Positions 9,795-17,915 of a DNA stretch of 64,000 bases are shown one piece after another. The stretch spans positions 744,001 to 808,000 of the forward strand of contig NZ_JAMBEP010000001.1 in the NCBI RefSeq assembly GCF_023374055.1, read 5' to 3'. The notes beneath the pieces were generated by a model. It did no database searches. It saw only the letters and a list, made by a program, of their open reading frames with translations, and had not been told where the DNA came from. The stretch's first letter is position 1; every line of letters begins with the position of its first letter. The stretch is from Luteimonas galliterrae. Its GTDB lineage: Bacteria > Pseudomonadota > Gammaproteobacteria > Xanthomonadales > Xanthomonadaceae. Position numbers and translations under genes: made by a program.

Positions 9795-9836
9795 CTACTC
9801 GTCCGGGATTTCGCGGTTCGAGAAGTAGGCGTTCCA
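9795..9836 (-). pseudogene. Remnant of the 3' end of a GNAT-like gene (copy of 22382-22885)
   Basis: Read on the minus strand, this 42-bp stretch encodes WNAYFSNREIPDE and a stop, almost the same as the last 13 codons (WKAYFSNREIPDE) of the gene at 22382-22885. The two copies bracket the whole Rhs island in the same orientation. Nothing upstream of the remnant resembles the rest of that gene. The rest of 9722-10017 holds the ssrA terminator and a 10-bp perfect hairpin at 9883-9909, and I see no other gene there. Confidence 0.7.
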
Positions 9837-10017
9837 GCACGTGATCTTGGGGTTTCATCCCGACCTACCGCACCGAAGGACGCAGAAGGCCGTCGACGGC
9901 GGCCTTCTGAGTTCACGAAGCAGCGAGACGTTCTTGAAAGCGGGATTTTTATCCCAGCTTTCATTCGAAAAAAAGAGATGGCAGAGGCGTTTAAACGAAC
10001 GACCGCCAAAGTACCTG

Positions 10018-10338
10018 TCACTGCGTCAACAGCTCCTTCAAGGCCTCGACCGGGAGGTCGTACTCGCATTCCGGCTTCAGTTTGACGATGACCTCGTGCA
10101 GCAGAATACGGGCGTGCTTCCTGCATATGCTTTTGCGGAAACCATCGAACTCGAACACCTTGCCGACAATGGCATGGCTCAAGTTGACCGGACCGGGGCC
10201 GCCGTAGCCCCAACTGAAGCCGCCGCTGTAATCGTATAAATCGCGTCGAGGCGCAAGCAGCTCAGCGGCTTGGCTGGCCTCGTGTCGATACAGAGCTACG
10301 CCGGCGCCTTCGACATAGCGGAGGAGGATTTCTGGCAT
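10018..10338 (-). CDS. Hypothetical protein with DUF6166-like core
   Basis: 106 aa from ATG 10338, with a strong ribosome site AAGGAG seven bases upstream. The centre GGFSWGYGGPGPVNLSHAI resembles the WGYGGSGPxxLA core of small DUF6166 proteins; I assign this from memory of the pattern, and the family has no known function. The C-terminus (ECEYDLPVEALKELL) is acidic and helical. No signal peptide or membrane segment. It sits at the edge of the Rhs island, downstream of the gene at 10468 with a 129-bp gap. Confidence 0.6.
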   Translation of the reverse strand: MPEILLRYVEGAGVALYRHEASQAAELLAPRRDLYDYSGGFSWGYGGPGPVNLSHAIVGKVFEFDGFRKSICRKHARILLHEVIVKLKPECEYDLPVEALKELLTQ

Positions 10339-10467
10339 GACGAAACTCCTTGCTTCATCATCATTGGAAATCGCATCCCCCGATACATTTGTTGTGTGGA
10401 CAACCTGAACTTTCAGCTAGATGGCATGTTGAGTATCGCTTCGCTCAACTCATCCTATGCCAACTTG

Positions 10468-11178
10468 CTAATGTCGAAATTCGATCATGAATTTTCGATC
10501 TAGGGTGAAATTAACGGGAATACGGACCAAGCCCGAGAATTTAATGCCGTTTTTTGTAACCCACGGATAATAGCGCCATCTTTTCGCCGCCTCAGCGGCA
10601 GCACCGTCCAGTAAATCGTCACCACTCGATTGCCCAATCAATATCTTCTTCGGCAGGCCATTCGAATCTACAGTTACGACAAGAAGCACCATGCCGTGCC
10701 CACGGGCCCGTGAAACCTCCCGAGGTACCTTTGGCATATGTTTGCGTGCCCATTCGATGTCCAAGCTTGCTCCCGTCATTGGTTGACGGGTCGCCATATT
10801 GCTTTCCGCCTTTGCCAATACGGCAGACCACGGGGCCGTGTCGTGGAGTCCGATCAGATCTGGGTCTTCCTTGAGGTGTTTTAAGTCCCAGAAGTACGGG
10901 TTGTTGATAGCTTTCTCTAGATACGACATGGCTTCCGTCTCACGACCCGCCAGGGCTAAGCAACAGGCCGCGTTGTAGTGATCAACCTGCATGGCCTGAT
11001 CGTCCTTGAAAAATTGGCTTGTCGCATTGAACGAATCTAGAAATAAGTTCGCGCATGCAGCGTAATCTTTTTCCTCATAAGCTTTCATTGCTTGCTTTGC
11101 CATCTCTTCTGACTGAGCACTCACGTTTGTGGATATCAACACCAGCAGACCGGCGAATACAATCATGCGTAAAGACAC
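10468..11178 (-). CDS. Secreted protein with TPR-like repeats and TonB C-terminal domain
   Basis: 236 aa from a GTG start at 11178 with AAGGAG six bases upstream. A signal peptide (MIVFAGLLVLISTNVSAQ) precedes a tetratricopeptide-like helical region at about 25-110 (AYEEKDYAACANLFLDSF, YNAACCLALAGRETEAMSYLEKA). The C-terminal ~90 residues look like a TonB_C domain (HGMVLLVVTVDSNGLPKKILIGQSSG, AAAEAAKRWRYYPW, VRIPVNFTL). Unlike classical TonB it has no uncleaved N-terminal membrane anchor or proline-rich spacer, so it is unlikely to energise receptors. Function unknown. Confidence 0.75.
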   Translation of the reverse strand: MSLRMIVFAGLLVLISTNVSAQSEEMAKQAMKAYEEKDYAACANLFLDSFNATSQFFKDDQAMQVDHYNAACCLALAGRETEAMSYLEKAINNPYFWDLKHLKEDPDLIGLHDTAPWSAVLAKAESNMATRQPMTGASLDIEWARKHMPKVPREVSRARGHGMVLLVVTVDSNGLPKKILIGQSSGDDLLDGAAAEAAKRWRYYPWVTKNGIKFSGLVRIPVNFTLDRKFMIEFRH

Positions 11179-11319
11179 GAAGCACTCCTTAGTTTCTATA
11201 AGAACAAAAGCAGAGTCGCGAACTGAGCTGCCTCTATCAACCTAGTGTCGTAGCCCATTCGCAGCTTGAGACCGCCTCAGCCTGCAAGTTCCCAGGGCCT
11301 CACTTATCCCGTTTCTTTG

Positions 11320-11754
11320 CTATGACCTTCGTTTACAGTAGGAAGCAAAATTTCCCCAACTGGCTTCCAGGTAGTACCTGAAGGAATTTTCTGATAAAGC
11401 AGTCGGCCCAACTATTTTTATGACAACTGGTTCCTTGCAATGAATGTAAGTTCTCACAAGCGGAGTTTCCATCTGCCTCCAACCATGTCTTGCCAGATTT
11501 ACGCCAATTTTTTCTTCGGCTACTCGATCTGATGAAATGACTGTTGTACTTGCGGAAACCAATATGGTTTTATCCAAAAAATCAATTCTTCCTATCTGGA
11601 ATTGATCCGAGCTCGACGCTGCTATTAGCAAATCTTGTCTGAGCGATTCGTTGCTTGGCCTTGGCTTATTTGACCCGCTCTGCATACTTCTCAACGTTAA
11701 AAAACCAATCGCCGCGATCAACATCGCGCCTAGTACGTTTATCCAAACTTTCAT
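11320..11754 (-). CDS. Small single-pass membrane protein, putative Rhs immunity protein (module 4)
   Basis: 144 aa from ATG 11754 (MKVWINVLGAMLIAAIGF). The A of the start codon is the last base of the TGA of the preceding Rhs tip (TGATG), so translation is coupled. One N-terminal membrane segment at about 5-22, then a soluble domain ending FASYCKRRS. The gene at 14731-15174 has the same plan (N-terminal anchor, YCR ending, same 1-nt overlap with an Rhs tip of the same type), so I read both as one family. Assignment as immunity rests on position only. Markedly AT-richer than the chromosome around it. Confidence 0.6.
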   Translation of the reverse strand: MKVWINVLGAMLIAAIGFLTLRSMQSGSNKPRPSNESLRQDLLIAASSSDQFQIGRIDFLDKTILVSASTTVISSDRVAEEKIGVNLARHGWRQMETPLVRTYIHCKEPVVIKIVGPTALSENSFRYYLEASWGNFASYCKRRS

Positions 11755-12175
11755 CACCAATCCAGCCCAGTCTGCATTAGAGGATTTGAGCCACCTACGG
11801 TGCCAGGCGACACGTCAACGCCAGCACCAAATCCAAATAGCACTGCACCACCTGTGCCCGGTGAGTATTCATAGCCTCCGCCAAATACGGCATGAGCCGT
11901 TGCAGAATATGACAGCCCTGTTATTTGCTTGTCCGCGGCTGCAGCTTGCTGATCGCGATCTGGACATTCCTTCGTCAAATGGCCAGCGTTTACCGACGCC
12001 CCAAGCCCTCGAACTGGATTTGGATATCCTCGCGAAATCCCCATCGATCCGTAAAGATTTCCGCTCCTGCTCAATGTCAAATTTCCCGAGAAAAAATAGA
12101 GCGATATGGATGCTTGAATGTAGTCAGCTTTCTGATCCCATGGAATATCTAGAGGCGTCTGTCCAAGCGAGGGCA
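11754..12175 (-). pseudogene. Headless Rhs C-terminal tip (module 4), TLSRSGN type
   Basis: The open frame runs from about 12175 to the stop at 11754. Its upper part (for example PWDQKADYIQASISLYFF) aligns with the tip at 15174-15680: TLSRSGNLYGSMGISRGYPNP here against TLSRSGNMYVSGGVGRAYPTP there. The YD repeats and the DPxGL boundary are missing; homology stops where the ~120-bp inverted repeat begins at 12176. The only in-frame starts are weak (TTG 12080), and the upstream repeat reads a stop in this frame, so it is probably not expressed by itself. Glycine-rich, secreted-looking domain of unknown activity. Confidence 0.6.
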
Positions 12176-12296
12176 GATAAAGGGGACGGAGTAATTATCC
12201 GTTTGAATCGGCTTTCATCAGGTGGCATCAGCTGACAGAGTCATAGGCTGTAGAAAACACCGAATTCAAACAGATAATTACTCCGTCCCCTTTTTT
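12176..12296. repeat. ~120-bp inverted-repeat element (GGGGACGGAGTAATTATC family), copy a
   Basis: The ends AAAGGGGACGGAGTAATTATC and GATAATTACTCCGTCCCCTTTT are inverted copies, with a conserved interior (ATCAGCTGACAGA, TAGAAAACACCGAATTC). Further copies lie at 14288, 17076 and 17334, with a half copy at 17198. It separates the module 4 tip from imm3. This copy has one extra T in GGCTTTCATCA, which breaks the reading frame that copies b and c provide. Confidence 0.9.
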
Positions 12297-12322
12297 GCCT
12301 AAAGCCAAGGGGGTCAGAAGAA

Positions 12323-12547
12323 TTATTTATCGCGCTTTGCTTTCCGTTGGGCATCAGCATACTCAAGCAGTGGCCTCAAAACCAAAACATAGAGTGCAGC
12401 TGCCAGTAATAACGCCGTGGCTATTTTTATAGTGTTTATAGAGCCCGGTGCTATGTGCGCTAAATACTTGTTGATCTGCCCTGTAAGAATGGCAAGCAGT
12501 AAACCAAGGCCTATTCTGACCGCCAGAGACCATTTATTCTCCTTCAC
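12323..12547 (-). CDS. Small membrane protein, putative Rhs immunity protein (module 3)
   Basis: 74 aa from a GTG start (12547) that overlaps the end of the Rhs fragment ending at 12534: [18 protein letters not shown]. Two hydrophobic segments (about 10-24 and 39-60, [15 protein letters not shown]), then a basic tail (QRKAKRDK). The gene after module 2 (15684-15974) has the same overlap, the same GTG start and the same two-segment plan. The frame stays open to 12628, but that part lies inside the Rhs gene. Immunity role inferred from its position behind a matching Rhs tip. Confidence 0.6.
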   Translation of the reverse strand: MKENKWSLAVRIGLGLLLAILTGQINKYLAHIAPGSINTIKIATALLLAAALYVLVLRPLLEYADAQRKAKRDK

Positions 12548-14330
12548 AGGTGCAATCTCCCCAGCGAGCGTTTGCAGCATCAATTCCTTTCTCAACAATC
12601 TTACTTGCTGAGGCCGCCGCACTACCAATCAATCCCCCCTTTATTGCTGGCCCGAGCGTCGCACCATAGGTTGTCGCTCGAGCCGCTGATGTAACCGGGG
12701 AGTTCAGGACGCCTTCAATCGCGCCTATGGCACCACCGGCTATCGGCTGGCCTCCCGAAGCTTCAGTAAGCCCTCCGGCCGCAGCACCTATCGCAAAGGT
12801 CACAAAATTTCGCGGCCCTGCGGCAACTGCGCTCAAACCTCCCGTAAGCGCTGACGACGCCGTGGGTCCGGCGAAGTAACCAACGCCTCCCCCCACTATT
12901 CCTGCACCGGCTATCGCCCAAGGATTCCCTCGCGCAGCGAATCCCATCGAAACCATGGCACCTGTGGCACCGGAAGCCGCATTTTTTGCATTCTTACTAA
13001 TACACAACAAGCCAAAGGGGTCATACGCATTAATCGGATTCCCCCCAACATAGGCATACGTATTCAACCCTCCTGCCAACCCAATCGGATCGGTCTGCAA
13101 GTACCGCCCGATGCTCTTGTTGTAGTCCCGGAATCCGTTATGCCAATTCCCGGTCTCCGCATCGTAGTACTGCCCCGGGAACCCGAGGTTGAGCCCGCCG
13201 ATGCTGTCGAGCGTCACCGTGCGGTCGAACGCGTAGTTGCTGGCCCGCCACACGGGCGCTTTGGCGGCGTTGGTCGCCAACTCCGGCCGGCCCAGATGGT
13301 CGTTGTGCAGGAAGGTCAGCTGGTTGCCGCGCACCATCGCGATCGGTTCGCCGCCCAGGCGCAGGTAATGGGTCCAACCCGGGCCGTTCCAGTCGTACTC
13401 CGCCGCCAGCTGCCCGTCCAGGCCGTATACGAAGCCCTTGGCCTTGGGGGCGCCCTGGCTCTTGTACGTCCGCTGGCCCAGCGCGTTGACCCAGTAGGTG
13501 GTTTGGATGCCATCCTTGGTCGCGCTGCTCAACCGGTTGAACGCATCGTAGGTGTAAGTGGTCGCGCCTACCGAGGTGATGTGGCCGTTGGCATTGTGCA
13601 TAAACGTCTTGGCGCGCGGCCCGATGATCGCGGTGAGCTTGTTGCTGGCCGGGGCGGTGGCGTAGCCATCCACCAGCCCGCCCCAGGTGTGGCTGGTGCG
13701 GTTGCCGGTTTTGTCGTATCCCAAGCTCTGGTTGGCGTTGGTGGCCGTGACCGAAGTCAGCCGCGATAGCTCGTCGTAGCCGTAGGTCTGCGTCAATGCC
13801 GCGTTGGCGCCGTTGGTGATCTTGGTGACCGCATCGTTGGCGTTGAACGCATAAGTCAGGCTCTGCAGCACGGTGTTGGCGTTCTTGGTGCTCAGGCCGA
13901 AGGTGCGTCCGTCCAAGTCGTGGTTGGTGCCGCGGGCCAGACCGTTGCCGTAATTCCAACCCGCCACCGGGCCGAACGGTTGGTAGGTCAGCGGGTCGGC
14001 CACCGTTTTCCAGGTATCGCCGATCTTGGCCCACAGTTCGGTCAGCTGGCCGTCGGCATAGGCATACGTGAAGGCGACCCCGCCGGAGTGGATGTGCCAG
14101 GTCAAACGGCCCTGGCCGTCGTAGGCGAAGGTCTGGTTGAAGGCGATGCCGCTGGCGCCGATCTTCTGCAACTGCGACAGCCGCCAGCCTTGGGGCGAGT
14201 AGGTGTAGTCCAGTTGGCCGTAGGGATCGGTGACCCGGCACAGCAGGCCCTTGCCGCCGGTGCAAGCATCGTAGGTGAAGCCGCGGCAGATAAAGGGGAC
14301 GGAGTAATTATCCGTTTGAATCGGCTTCAT
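12534..14330 (-). CDS. Truncated Rhs/YD-repeat protein (module 3), start supplied by a repeat element
   Basis: 598 aa. The first 13 residues ([13 protein letters not shown]) come from the inverted repeat at 14288-14407. From [11 protein letters not shown] onward the protein is nearly identical to the full Rhs gene at 17912-21586, including the YD repeats ([14 protein letters not shown]) and the core [25 protein letters not shown]...DPFGL. After DPFGL comes a different tip of ~160 residues, rich in Gly and Ala with several hydrophobic stretches, ending [10 protein letters not shown]. The N-terminal half of an Rhs shell is missing, so it may be a stored tip rather than a working toxin carrier. 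It overlaps its putative immunity gene by 14 nt. Confidence 0.75.
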   Translation of the reverse strand: MKPIQTDNYSVPFICRGFTYDACTGGKGLLCRVTDPYGQLDYTYSPQGWRLSQLQKIGASGIAFNQTFAYDGQGRLTWHIHSGGVAFTYAYADGQLTELWAKIGDTWKTVADPLTYQPFGPVAGWNYGNGLARGTNHDLDGRTFGLSTKNANTVLQSLTYAFNANDAVTKITNGANAALTQTYGYDELSRLTSVTATNANQSLGYDKTGNRTSHTWGGLVDGYATAPASNKLTAIIGPRAKTFMHNANGHITSVGATTYTYDAFNRLSSATKDGIQTTYWVNALGQRTYKSQGAPKAKGFVYGLDGQLAAEYDWNGPGWTHYLRLGGEPIAMVRGNQLTFLHNDHLGRPELATNAAKAPVWRASNYAFDRTVTLDSIGGLNLGFPGQYYDAETGNWHNGFRDYNKSIGRYLQTDPIGLAGGLNTYAYVGGNPINAYDPFGLLCISKNAKNAASGATGAMVSMGFAARGNPWAIAGAGIVGGGVGYFAGPTASSALTGGLSAVAAGPRNFVTFAIGAAAGGLTEASGGQPIAGGAIGAIEGVLNSPVTSAARATTYGATLGPAIKGGLIGSAAASASKIVEKGIDAANARWGDCTCEGE

Positions 14331-14407
14331 CAGGTGTCATCAGCTGACAGAATCATAGGTTGTAGAAAACACCGAATTCAAACAGATAATTACTCCGTCC
14401 CCTTTTC
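14288..14407. repeat. ~120-bp inverted-repeat element, copy b
   Basis: Same element as at 12176, here lying between two Rhs core fragments. On the minus strand it carries ATG AAG CCG ATT CAA, read in frame into the module 3 Rhs fragment. Confidence 0.9.
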
Positions 14408-14640
14408 TGGTTGACCGTCCAGGCCGTACATGAACCCCTTCGCCTTCGGTGCGCCTTGGCTCTTGTAGGTACGCTGGCCCAGGGCATTGACCCAATACAC
14501 CGTGCCTACGCCGTCCTTGGAGGCCTGGCTCAACCGGTTGAACGCATCGTAGGTGTAAGCGGTGCCGCCGACCGAGGTGATGTTGCCGTTGGCGTTGTGC
14601 ATGAAGGCCTTGGCGCGCGGTCCGCTGATGGCGGTGAGCT
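14408..14640 (-). pseudogene. Isolated piece of Rhs core
   Basis: In frame on the minus strand: KLTAISGPRAKAFMHNANG, then [16 protein letters not shown], then [17 protein letters not shown], ending GLDGQ where the repeat at 14407 cuts it. It matches the Rhs core at about 18700-18930 of the full gene but is more diverged (GTVYWVN for TTYWVN). Both ends are formed by repeat elements (14288-14407 and 14642-14683). No start, no tip, no immunity gene attached. Confidence 0.8.
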
Positions 14641-14641
14641 T

Positions 14642-14683
14642 AAAAATAGGGTCAGAGTGTCTTTCTGAAAAACGTACTCTGAC
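14642..14683. repeat. Small palindrome, GGTCAGAGT...ACTCTGAC family, copy 1
   Basis: GTCAGAGT and ACTCTGAC bracket TCTTTCTGAAAAACG. A second copy with the same interior lies at 17570-17612. It ends the Rhs core piece at 14640. Together with the other family this looks like REP-type sequence colonising the island; no RAYT transposase gene is present in the window. Confidence 0.8.
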
Positions 14684-14730
14684 GCATGTTCCTCGTGCAT
14701 TTTAGCGCCTCGATAATTGCTTTCCTGACA

Positions 14731-15174
14731 TCACCGACAATATCTCGAATCGCCCGGATCGGATGACCAATAAGTTCCAGTCGTAATAACATTCTGTTCG
14801 GAGTGGTTGGAATTCATTTCAATGTCGTGAGCAAATGAATCGTCACAGTAAATTACGCGATAGTGACCTTCTCGTTCTTGCTTAGTCTTGATGGTCCATT
14901 TTTTCTTCTCCGCAATTTTCGAGTACTCATCAATCAATACTCGAATACTTGAATTAGAAATAATTCGTGATTTGTATCCGAAGAAAGTAATCTTTGAAAC
15001 TTGTATCTCGGAAATTTTTTTTCCGCCTAACGGAACTCCTACTCCATTGTGAATTACCTTTAATTGCTCGATCGATGGTTTCGAAGACCAATCTGTTTTT
15101 GCCAATCGGAGGCTAACTATCCAAAAACAAACGATGATGAATGCAATGACGATTACTTTTGATAAAAAATTCAT
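14731..15174 (-). CDS. Small single-pass membrane protein, putative Rhs immunity protein (module 2b)
   Basis: 147 aa from ATG 15174, sharing one base with the stop of the Rhs tip upstream (TGATG). N-terminal membrane segment IVIAFIIVCFWIVSLRLA, then a soluble domain with lysines and beta-strand-like stretches, ending DPGDSRYCR. Same architecture as 11320-11754, which follows the same type of tip. Strongly AT-rich compared with flanking genes. Function inferred from context only. Confidence 0.6.
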   Translation of the reverse strand: MNFLSKVIVIAFIIVCFWIVSLRLAKTDWSSKPSIEQLKVIHNGVGVPLGGKKISEIQVSKITFFGYKSRIISNSSIRVLIDEYSKIAEKKKWTIKTKQEREGHYRVIYCDDSFAHDIEMNSNHSEQNVITTGTYWSSDPGDSRYCR

Positions 15175-15680
15175 CACCATCCTCCGCCAAGACTGCCATC
15201 TGGATATGCGACCTCTCCAGGAGATGCCCCGCCGCCCACGCCAACGCCCGCCTCCGTCGCGGTACCGTTGCCAGGTGACCAGGAAACTCCCCCGCCAATG
15301 CCATCGTAACCCGCAGCTCCAGCCATGCCGTAGCCACTAAGAAAATCATCAACGTCTGACCCCGATGGTTCTTCGCACTGATTCAACCAGCCCACTGATA
15401 GCGAGGCTTGCAACTTGAATTTTGGGGTTGGGTATGCGCGCCCAACTCCTCCTGAGACATACATGTTGCCGCTGCGTGAAAGCGTTCTGGCGGCACTAAA
15501 GACATAGAGACTGGCTTGAACTCTCACATAGTCCGGCGCTCTCATGTTTGCTTTTCGCTCTGGCATTCTGTCTACCACGCCAGACCCATACAAGATTGCA
15601 CTTACGTCATCCAAACCTGCTGGATCAATTCGATTTGCCGGATTGGCCGAGACGTAGGCATATACGTTCAACGCCCGATC
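15174..15680 (-). CDS. Orphan Rhs C-terminal tip (module 2b), TLSRSGN type
   Basis: The frame begins directly 3 bp after the stop of the previous immunity-like gene and at once reads the Rhs boundary motif LNVYAYVSANPANRIDPAGL, so the module starts exactly where Rhs tips are normally exchanged. A tip of about 145 residues follows, with TLSRSGNMYVSGGVGRAYP and several GxGxGxSWSPGN-type glycine-rich segments, ending GSLGGGW. The TTG at 15671 is the only plausible start; translation could also come by coupling from upstream. Biochemical activity is not recognisable. Confidence 0.65.
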   Translation of the reverse strand, partial: DRALNVYAYVSANPANRIDPAGLDDVSAILYGSGVVDRMPERKANMRAPDYVRVQASLYVFSAARTLSRSGNMYVSGGVGRAYPTPKFKLQASLSVGWLNQCEEPSGSDVDDFLSGYGMAGAAGYDGIGGGVSWSPGNGTATEAGVGVGGGASPGEVAYPDGSLGGGW

Positions 15681-15683
15681 TCA

Positions 15684-15974
15684 TCAGCCCTGATTACCGC
15701 GATCATCATGCCCATCTGCTGGACTCTCTTTCTGAGGAGGATGAGTTTGCTTTCCAACGATTTGAAAACCTAATTCTTTGACTAGTAACGGCATGACTAA
15801 AAAAGCCAGCAAGACTGCAAACAAAATCATCAGTACCACATTGACAGCAACGGAATACTCTGGAAAGGCCGCGGTCACTTCATCGAGAATAAATCGACAG
15901 CCAAACGCAACTAAAGCAAAGAGCAGCAGAATTCCGGCTATCCGCAACCAACGAATTTCTCTTCTACTTTTCAC
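15684..15974 (-). CDS. Small membrane protein, putative Rhs immunity protein (module 2)
   Basis: 96 aa from a GTG at 15974 ([19 protein letters not shown]) overlapping the last codons of the Rhs fragment that ends at 15964. Two strongly hydrophobic segments (about 10-28 and 42-65, [20 protein letters not shown]), then a polar tail. It matches the gene at 12323-12547 in position, start type and layout. The frame is open upstream to 16040, inside the Rhs gene. Confidence 0.6.
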   Translation of the reverse strand: MKSRREIRWLRIAGILLLFALVAFGCRFILDEVTAAFPEYSVAVNVVLMILFAVLLAFLVMPLLVKELGFQIVGKQTHPPQKESPADGHDDRGNQG

Positions 15975-17118
15975 AGCTACAGTCTCCAAAGCGCGAATTG
16001 AAAGCATCCACAGCGCTTTCAGCCAGTTCGCTTGCACCATAGCCTACGGCCCCACCAGCCACGCCACGTAGCGCAGGGCCTGCAACTGCATTCCAACCCG
16101 TCGGGTTGATTGCCCGCGGTGCATTTGCTGCTCCTTCGATAGCCCCCATAGACCCAGCTACCAGTGCAGATGATTCCGCTCCTGCAAGCCCGCCGGTAGC
16201 CGCGCCAATTGCAGCTGCTCTGGGGCTGAACTTCCCGCCTCCAGGAGAAAAACCGGCCGCTACGCCCCCGGTTGCGGCGCTTCCGCCCGCATCACCTAGT
16301 GCATAACCACTAATGCCACCCACCACCGTCATAATTGCAGTTGCCCAGGGATTCTTCGTCGTAACAGCAGCACCTGCCCCAGCACCAGCTGCACCTGAAA
16401 TCGCGCTCTTGGCACGATTCGAGATACACACCAATCCAAGCGGATCAACGAAGTTAACCGGATTCCCTCCGACATAGGCATACGTATTCAACCCACCCGC
16501 CAACCCAATCGGATCGGTCTCCAGATAGCGCCCCAATCCAGGCACGAACGTCCGGTTGAGGTTGTACCAATTCCCCGTCTCCGCATCGAAATACTGCCCC
16601 GGGAACCCGAGATTGAGCCCGCCGATGCTGTCCAGCGTCACCGTGCGGTCGAACGCATAGTTGCTGGCCCGCCACACGGGGGCTTTGGCGGCGTTGGTCG
16701 CCAACTCCGGCCGCCCCAGATGGTCGTTGTGCAGGAAGGTCAGCTGGCTGCCGCGCACCATCGCGATCGGCTCGCCGCCCAGGCGCAGGTAATGGGTCCA
16801 ACCCGGACCGTTCCAGTCGTACTCCGCCGCCAGCTGCCCGTCCAGGCCGTATACGAAGCCCTTGGCCTTGGGGGCGCCCTGGCTCTTGTACGTCCGCTGG
16901 CCCAGCGCGTTGACCCAGTAGGTGGTTTGGATGCCATCCTTGGTCGCGCTGCTCAACCGGTTGAACGCATCGTAGGTGTAAGTGGTCGCGCCTACCGAGG
17001 TGATGTGGCCGTTGGCGTTGTGCATAAACGTCTTGGCCCGCGGCCCGGTAATGGCGGTGAGCTTGTTGCTGGGCGAGATAAAGGGGACGGAGTAATTATC
17101 CGTTTGAATCGGCTTCAT
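15964..17118 (-). CDS. Truncated Rhs protein (module 2), start supplied by a repeat element
   Basis: 384 aa. [13 protein letters not shown] is encoded by the inverted repeat at 17076-17195, and the Rhs core follows from [15 protein letters not shown] onward, nearly identical to the full gene. The core ends at [25 protein letters not shown]...DPLGL. The tip is ~170 residues of Gly/Ala-rich, partly hydrophobic sequence ending RFGDCSCEK. It resembles the module 3 tip ([10 protein letters not shown]) in layout and C-terminal CxC motif but differs along most of its length. Overlaps its immunity-like gene by 11 nt. Confidence 0.75.
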   Translation of the reverse strand: MKPIQTDNYSVPFISPSNKLTAITGPRAKTFMHNANGHITSVGATTYTYDAFNRLSSATKDGIQTTYWVNALGQRTYKSQGAPKAKGFVYGLDGQLAAEYDWNGPGWTHYLRLGGEPIAMVRGSQLTFLHNDHLGRPELATNAAKAPVWRASNYAFDRTVTLDSIGGLNLGFPGQYFDAETGNWYNLNRTFVPGLGRYLETDPIGLAGGLNTYAYVGGNPVNFVDPLGLVCISNRAKSAISGAAGAGAGAAVTTKNPWATAIMTVVGGISGYALGDAGGSAATGGVAAGFSPGGGKFSPRAAAIGAATGGLAGAESSALVAGSMGAIEGAANAPRAINPTGWNAVAGPALRGVAGGAVGYGASELAESAVDAFNSRFGDCSCEK

Positions 17119-17195
17119 CAGGTGGCATCAGCTGACAGAGTCATAGGTTGTAGAAAACACCGAATTCAAACAGATAATTACTCCGCCCCCTTTTC
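17076..17195. repeat. ~120-bp inverted-repeat element, copy c
   Basis: Full copy ending in CTCCGCCCCCTTTTCT. On the minus strand it supplies the start codon and 13 codons of the module 2 Rhs fragment. Confidence 0.9.
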
Positions 17196-17333
17196 TGGAA
17201 TTCAAACAGATAATTACTCCGTCTCCTTTTCGCCTAGAGTTCATTCCAGCCTTCTCGGCCTAAGAGCTTGCGGGGGGGGGGGGGGGGGCACATAATCCGT
17301 CGGGAACGCCTAATGCCTAGAGCTCACGACCGC
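17196..17333. repeat. Half copy of the inverted-repeat element plus a run of 17 G
   Basis: 17198-17231 repeats only the right end of the element (GAATTCAAACAGATAATT onward). It is followed by about 100 bp without coding potential that contains an uninterrupted run of 17 G at 17272-17288. No gene seen. Confidence 0.8.
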
Positions 17334-17452
17334 AGATAAAGGGGACGGAGTAATTATCCGTTCGAATCGGCTTCATCAGGTGGCATCAGCTGACAGAATC
17401 ATAGGTTGTAGAAAACACCGAATTCAAACAGATAATTACTCCGCCCCTTTTT
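17334..17452. repeat. ~120-bp inverted-repeat element, copy d
   Basis: Full copy with small differences (GTTCGAATCGG; right end CCGCCCCTTTTTTGG). It truncates the short remnant gene at 17453-17557. Confidence 0.88.
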
Positions 17453-17557
17453 TGGTCCATGGTTTGGAGGACCAGTCCGCATCGATGAGCCGGCGTCAGA
17501 CCACAACAGACAAGACGCAATGAATAAAATTGCTATGACCTTAACTGCGGTGCTCAT
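17453..17557 (-). pseudogene. 5' remnant of a small membrane-anchored (immunity-like) gene
   Basis: From ATG 17557 the minus strand reads MSTAVKVIAILFIASCLLW and about 15 more residues before running into the repeat at 17452. The N-terminal hydrophobic segment and an ATGA overlap with a preceding in-frame stop (GWR then TGA) match the immunity-like genes at 11320 and 14731. It is the stump of a fifth module whose Rhs tip has been lost. Confidence 0.55.
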
Positions 17558-17569
17558 CGCCAACCTCTA

Positions 17570-17612
17570 AAAAACGAGATCAGATTGTCTTTCTGAAAAA
17601 CGCACTCTGACC
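17570..17612. repeat. Small palindrome, TCAGAGT family, copy 2
   Basis: ATCAGATTGTCTTTCTG...CACTCTGAC, sharing the TCTTTCTGAAAAACG interior with the copy at 14642. Confidence 0.75.
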
Positions 17613-17639
17613 ACCGTTTCGCTGATCCGCCCAGGGTCA

Positions 17640-17915
17640 TCAGGAACCTAAGAAACGAACGATTAGCGCAATCGAAACTGCAAAAGTAAACCCCGCAGCA
17701 ACTAATCCAACAAATACCGACTTGACACCAATTCCCGATCGGCGAACCGTTAAATAGATACCCGATAAGAACGATGCAGCTGTAAAAAGAAAAAGTGGAA
17801 TATAGCTTCGCGCTCCACCAAAAAACGCCGGAAGCACGAGCCAATATGCGATGAACGCCGTGCCCGCAAAAATGGTTGCGCACAAGAGAACAGCTAACGC
17901 CGTACTTCGTGTCAT
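17640..17915 (-). CDS. Three-pass membrane protein, putative immunity protein of the full-length Rhs (module 1)
   Basis: 91 aa from ATG 17915, overlapping the Rhs stop as ATGA (an upstream in-frame start at 17954 lies inside the Rhs gene). Three hydrophobic segments: about 4-24, 30-50 and 66-87 ([20 protein letters not shown]). It is translationally coupled to the Rhs gene, the standard position for a cognate immunity protein. No database family recognised. A membrane immunity protein would fit a toxin acting in the envelope. Confidence 0.6.
   Translation of the reverse strand: MTRSTALAVLLCATIFAGTAFIAYWLVLPAFFGGARSYIPLFLFTAASFLSGIYLTVRRSGIGVKSVFVGLVAAGFTFAVSIALIVRFLGS

Noticed and set aside
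12174-17452. CRISPR array
   Set aside because: The repeated units are ~120 bp, few, irregularly spaced and separated by Rhs coding sequence; no regular spacers and no cas genes.
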